From positions 6,695,557-6,759,556 of the forward strand of contig OX388310.1 in assembly GCA_947579605.1 (NCBI GenBank): a stretch of 64,000 nucleotides of DNA. The letters run 5' to 3'. The notes beneath the pieces were generated by a model. That model was not told where the DNA came from. It saw only the letters and a list, made by a program, of their open reading frames with translations, and ran no database searches. Positions 60,690 to 64,000 of this stretch are shown here, in pieces. Within the stretch, counting starts at the first letter, position 1, and each line of letters starts with the position of its first letter. The stretch is from Athripsodes cinereus (lineage: Eukaryota; Arthropoda; Insecta; Trichoptera; Leptoceridae). A program made the position numbers and the translations under genes.

Positions 60690-62262
60690 TTTTTAGTATG
60701 GTAAATTTTGAAACATGGGATACATAATCCCACATTACAATAATACTGCGTTTCCCGCCTTACTTTTTTCCCCTTCATCTGTTTTGGAGCAACAAACCGC
60801 GCAACGTTTTGTTGCGTTCGCCTTAGAAGCTGTTGGTGGGATTACATCTATGAAATGGCGTTCGGTGAGACGAAGAGGATTAGGGGTTGTGGATGGCCTT
60901 CCGCTTTTTGTAGCAAATTCAGGGGAATGGTAGTTCTCTAAATATTGCAGTGTATTACATTCTCCCTGAATTTGAAATTATTGCCCTTACCACCTTTTTC
61001 CTTGAAGAGAACAAACACATTCCACAAAGCCTGTTCTAACAAGTGAAAAAACATTTTTTTATAAAAAAAAAACCTTGTTTTCGTGTGACCGGTCTGATAG
61101 CCAAGTGTTGGTCTACTCGGTTAACACCTCCCATTGAAAAATTATAATCGTTTGCGACTGTTGGACGTTGTTTTCCTGATCCGGTTTCTATCATAGTGCA
61201 ACTGTGGATAGTCAATAAGAAAAACAGATCCTTTTAATCTCTCCATCTCATCACCATTACTTTGCCTTTCCTATAGGCTTTAGTGTAGCCTCGATTCACC
61301 TTTTTTGGAAATGCTATATTTTTTGGAACCCCTTTGCGTCTAAACCTTAGTGTCCCACATGTATCGGTTTTATTCTGAATGAGTAGCTCTGTCAACTCAG
61401 GGGACGTATAAAAATTGTCTGTTGTAAGACAGTGGCCTTTATTGAGGAGTTTCATCAAGGTCATTACAACCTGAGAGGTAACAGGCAAGTTTTTATAGTT
61501 TTGATCAAATACCGTATTTTTGCTAGTATATATGATCATAGAGTATATGAATCCCGATGATGATCCACACAACATAAACGTTTTGATGCCGAATTTAGAC
61601 CTTTTGAGGGGCATGTATCGAATACAGCCTAAGCGTCCTTTATATAACAAGGCTTTCATCAATTGTGACATTTCTATCTGGAATATATCCGGCCATATTT
61701 TATTTAGTTTCGGATTTGGGTGTGATGACTCATTATTATTGCTAAAATGCAGAAAGTTTTTTATAAGCAAAAACCTTCGATAAGACATAGTCCAAAAAAA
61801 ACGGTTTTTCAAAAACAGGGCTTCTAGACCAGTACATTTTTTCTTCTGGTTTTATTACTATGCTTTGTACCAGAACTATTGCAAAAAAAATCTCATTTCA
61901 TTTATTGTAGTTGGTCTCCAAGAACTGACGAGACTTGTTGAGGAATGAGCACTTGTTGTAATAAATTGTTCTGAAAACAATTTTTTTGATCCACAATTGT
62001 TTTCAATAAACCGTCATCATAAAGTCAAACTCATTTTCAATGTTGTTCAGATCGTTAGCCACTAGAATTTTCAGTTAATTCTAATGGCGGTGGTAACACG
62101 TCGTTAGTTGAATCTATGTCAATCCATTCCGTAGAGCTCGTATCTGCCGCACTTTCATCTTCCTCTTGTGACGAAGAATCATCTTCAATCGTTGTATCAC
62201 TTCCAGACGAGCTAATGTTTTCATATTCGCTCGCGGTGAATGCAGTTTCGTGTTTGCTTTAT
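60690..62262 (-). pseudogene. Broken piggyBac-family transposase
   Basis: Reading the minus strand, an acidic N-terminus (FTASEYENISSSGSD ... EEDESAADTSSTEW, about 62260-62050) is followed by SSWRPTTINEMRFFFAI and EKMYWSRSPVFEKPF (about 61930-61800). The core lies at 61812-61234 (YRRFLLIKNFLHFS, GIKTFMLCGSSSGFIYSM, GHCLTTDNFYTSPELT, GTLRFRRKGVPKN), then a frameshifted MGGVNRVDQH region near 61130. The cysteine-rich tail is near 60850-60690 (ATKRCAVCCSKTD, GLCIPCFKIYHT). Element order and DNFYTS mark the DDE_Tnp_1_7 (piggyBac) family. Several stops and frameshifts make it inactive. Confidence 0.85.
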
Positions 62263-62944
62263 CTCCAGTCAAAGTCAAAATATAAGCAGTAATAAGTGTA
62301 CACGCAGAATTGATGTGATAAAAGTAAATATAAAAGTAATTGATAGGATTCACAGAAATAACCGCTAAAATTAAACACGTAGTCAAATATTCAAAATCAG
62401 AATTGATAAGATAAAAGTCAATATTCACTAAAATAAAACACGTAGTAAAATATTCAAGTTCAAAATCACAAAACAAATGAAAATATACAGTCACAGAAAT
62501 AAAATATTCGCAATAAAAAAACCACGTATTACGTGCCCCTGACTTTACTACTGGTTGCTAGGAGACAAATACGTAGCAGTGATGACAAAACCTCACGCAT
62601 TGAATATTTGTGACAAACTACCTGTTATGATATATTGTGATGTTTTTGTACTCTGGGCATATTACGTACGTTTTAAATATTTTCTTTCAAAGCACATTTT
62701 TTTCTCTAGCGCGTACATGATATGGGTTAGCGCAGAATGGAGCGGTCAATGTTCCCGTATCACGTACATTCATATGTGTAGGGTGGTTAATAAAATAAAA
62801 TAACTAACCCTTTCCTATAGTTTTCTGTCCCTTTGGAGTGTTAGGTGCGTAGATTGTAGATTTGTTTTCTCATTTTGATTTATGTAGAGATTTTTCTTGT
62901 TTTTACCTTTATTTTTACTTGTGTTTAGTGTTAATGTGACATGG

Positions 62945-63070
62945 TTAGATGGAAGAAATCGTTATAAAGTGATAATCTCACCACTGCATCACATTTTTTC
63001 TTATGTAAATTGATATGTTGGATTTTGTTATGTGAATGATGATGTGCAAGAAGAATAAAATAAATATTTG
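62945..63070 (+). mobile_element. LINE 3' tail remnant
   Basis: GGTTAGATGGAAGAAATCGT ... GATAATCTCACCACTGCATC ... GAAGAATAAAATAAATA matches 28700-28845. It is a 3' UTR fragment without an ORF. The flanking 62263-62944 shows no supported gene. Confidence 0.55.
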
Positions 63071-63404
63071 AAGTATATTTTTATTACACTACATTACCAT
63101 ATCCCTTTAAGTTATACAGATATTGTCAGTGTAATCAATAACTGAATTAGCAAATATGTAGCCGAAAAGAGGTTTTATCAATTTTATACAACTCTGTCTG
63201 ACATAGTTACAATTCAATACACAAAATAGAAAACATACTAAGTGCTAATACCATGGGAGTGAGTCGAGGCATCAATGATGCTTTATTTAGATCACCATGA
63301 GCTCTTTATTTGTACGTTTTATATACGCTTTTTTATTTTTTAGTATCACAGATTATATATTATTATATTATCGTCTATTATAGTATATATTATTATAATA
63401 GTGT

Positions 63405-63541
63405 TCGTCGGTAGCCTGGAGGTAGAGTCTCGGCCTCGTGAACATGAGGTCGGTGGTTCGATACCAGGTGCCGGCAAACTCCCCTTTCACGACACAAGCT
63501 TTTAGTAGCTTACTGTGAAAGGTGTATGATGATGATGATGA
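63405..63541 (+). mobile_element. tRNA-derived SINE, variant with (GAT)n tail
   Basis: The tRNA-like head with B box GGTTCGATACC and the body up to GTGAAAGGTGTAT match 12559-12680. Instead of the TTGTATTTGGG tail module it ends in GATGATGATGATGATT. It may be a separate subfamily or a 3'-truncated copy. Confidence 0.8.
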
Positions 63542-63558
63542 TTTTGGATGATTTTATT

Positions 63559-64000
63559 TTATTTATGACGCCGTTTTACCGTCTCAAGGGCGCCAGTGAA
63601 GAGTTTAGTTTTTAATTTGCCTCTGAAGCTAGTGACCATCTGACCATCTCTCAGCAGCACCGGTAGGCGATTCCACATAACTGGTCCTACAACACCAAAG
63701 GCCCTCTCGTAGAAGTTGGACTTACCGGCTCTATTGGGCTCAGTAAGTCTATTCACGGCCAGTTCCATAGAGCGCAGAGGTCTTCTAGTGGTCGAGTCAA
63801 GGGGACAAAGCTCTGTGAGGCACGATGGTGCCATTTTGTTAATAGCCTTGTATACCAAAAGGCACACCTTAAATGTCACCCTTTCCTCGACCCTCAACCA
63901 GTGTAGTCGTTCTAAGAGGGGAGTGATGTGGCATCTTTTGCCCTCACGGAAAATGAGCCGCGCAGCACTGTTGAACGCCAGCTGCAAACGATTGAGAAGG
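63559..64000 (-). pseudogene. L2/CR1-like LINE, C-terminus of reverse transcriptase ORF, continues past window
   Basis: The minus frame is open from the window edge to a stop at 63559. It contains QLAFNSAARLIF, HITPLLERLHWLRVEERVTF, RRPLRSMELAVNR, FYERAFGVVGPVMWNRLP and SFRGKLKTKLF, the conserved C-terminal block of L2/CR1-type LINEs. It is intact as far as seen; whether the upstream RT core is intact cannot be known from this window. The SINE at 63405-63541 lies 18 bp from its 3' side. Confidence 0.85.

Noticed and set aside
62114..62494. 126-codon minus-strand frame ending in a basic tail
   Set aside because: Its end overlaps the acidic piggyBac N-terminus in another frame, and the start is low-complexity repeats of FEYLTTC/FELEYFTTC type.

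Overview
This is an AT-rich, intron-rich eukaryotic window, almost certainly from an insect. Short coding exons with GT-AG junctions sit in introns full of TIR elements, tRNA-derived SINEs and LINE tails. The LINE 3' tails and the RT fragments resemble those common in moths and butterflies, so Lepidoptera is my best guess, but no single sequence proves it.

Layout. (1) 1-15492, minus strand: a PCM1 (pericentriolar material 1) homologue. I joined 22 exons by splice phase, about 2020 codons; the gene continues past base 1. (2) 15493-17824: a head-to-head intergenic region largely filled by three copies of one MITE and one antisense SINE. (3) 17825-30488, plus strand: lysosomal alpha-N-acetylglucosaminidase (NAGLU, GH89) in 15 recognised exons; the signal-peptide exon was not found. 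(4) 31364-33143, minus strand: a small secreted protein with two WAP domains in three exons, tail to tail with NAGLU. (5) 33144-41384: gene-poor sequence with a pogo-like MITE, another MITE and a decayed 2-kb TIR transposon. (6) 41385-54818: a transposon nest in which several layers can be peeled off using terminal inverted repeats and target-site duplications (TSDs). (7) 54983-59496, plus strand: an intact five-exon MULE-type transposase-like gene (C2H2 fingers, DDE core, SWIM finger). (8) 59497-64000: L2/CR1-like LINE fragments, a broken piggyBac transposase and a SINE.

How the parts relate. PCM1 (centriolar satellites) and NAGLU (heparan sulfate breakdown in the lysosome) share an upstream region that MITEs have remodelled. 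In the nest, three elements belonging to two end types have 9-bp TSDs, the size typical of Mutator-like (MULE) elements, and an intact MULE-type transposase gene lies next to the nest. That pairing, the four-deep nest at 50923-54307 and a Penelope-like palindrome with hammerhead-ribozyme-like core motifs in a PCM1 intron are the most interesting observations. All gene calls rest on reading the sequence and remembered family features; no database search was run.
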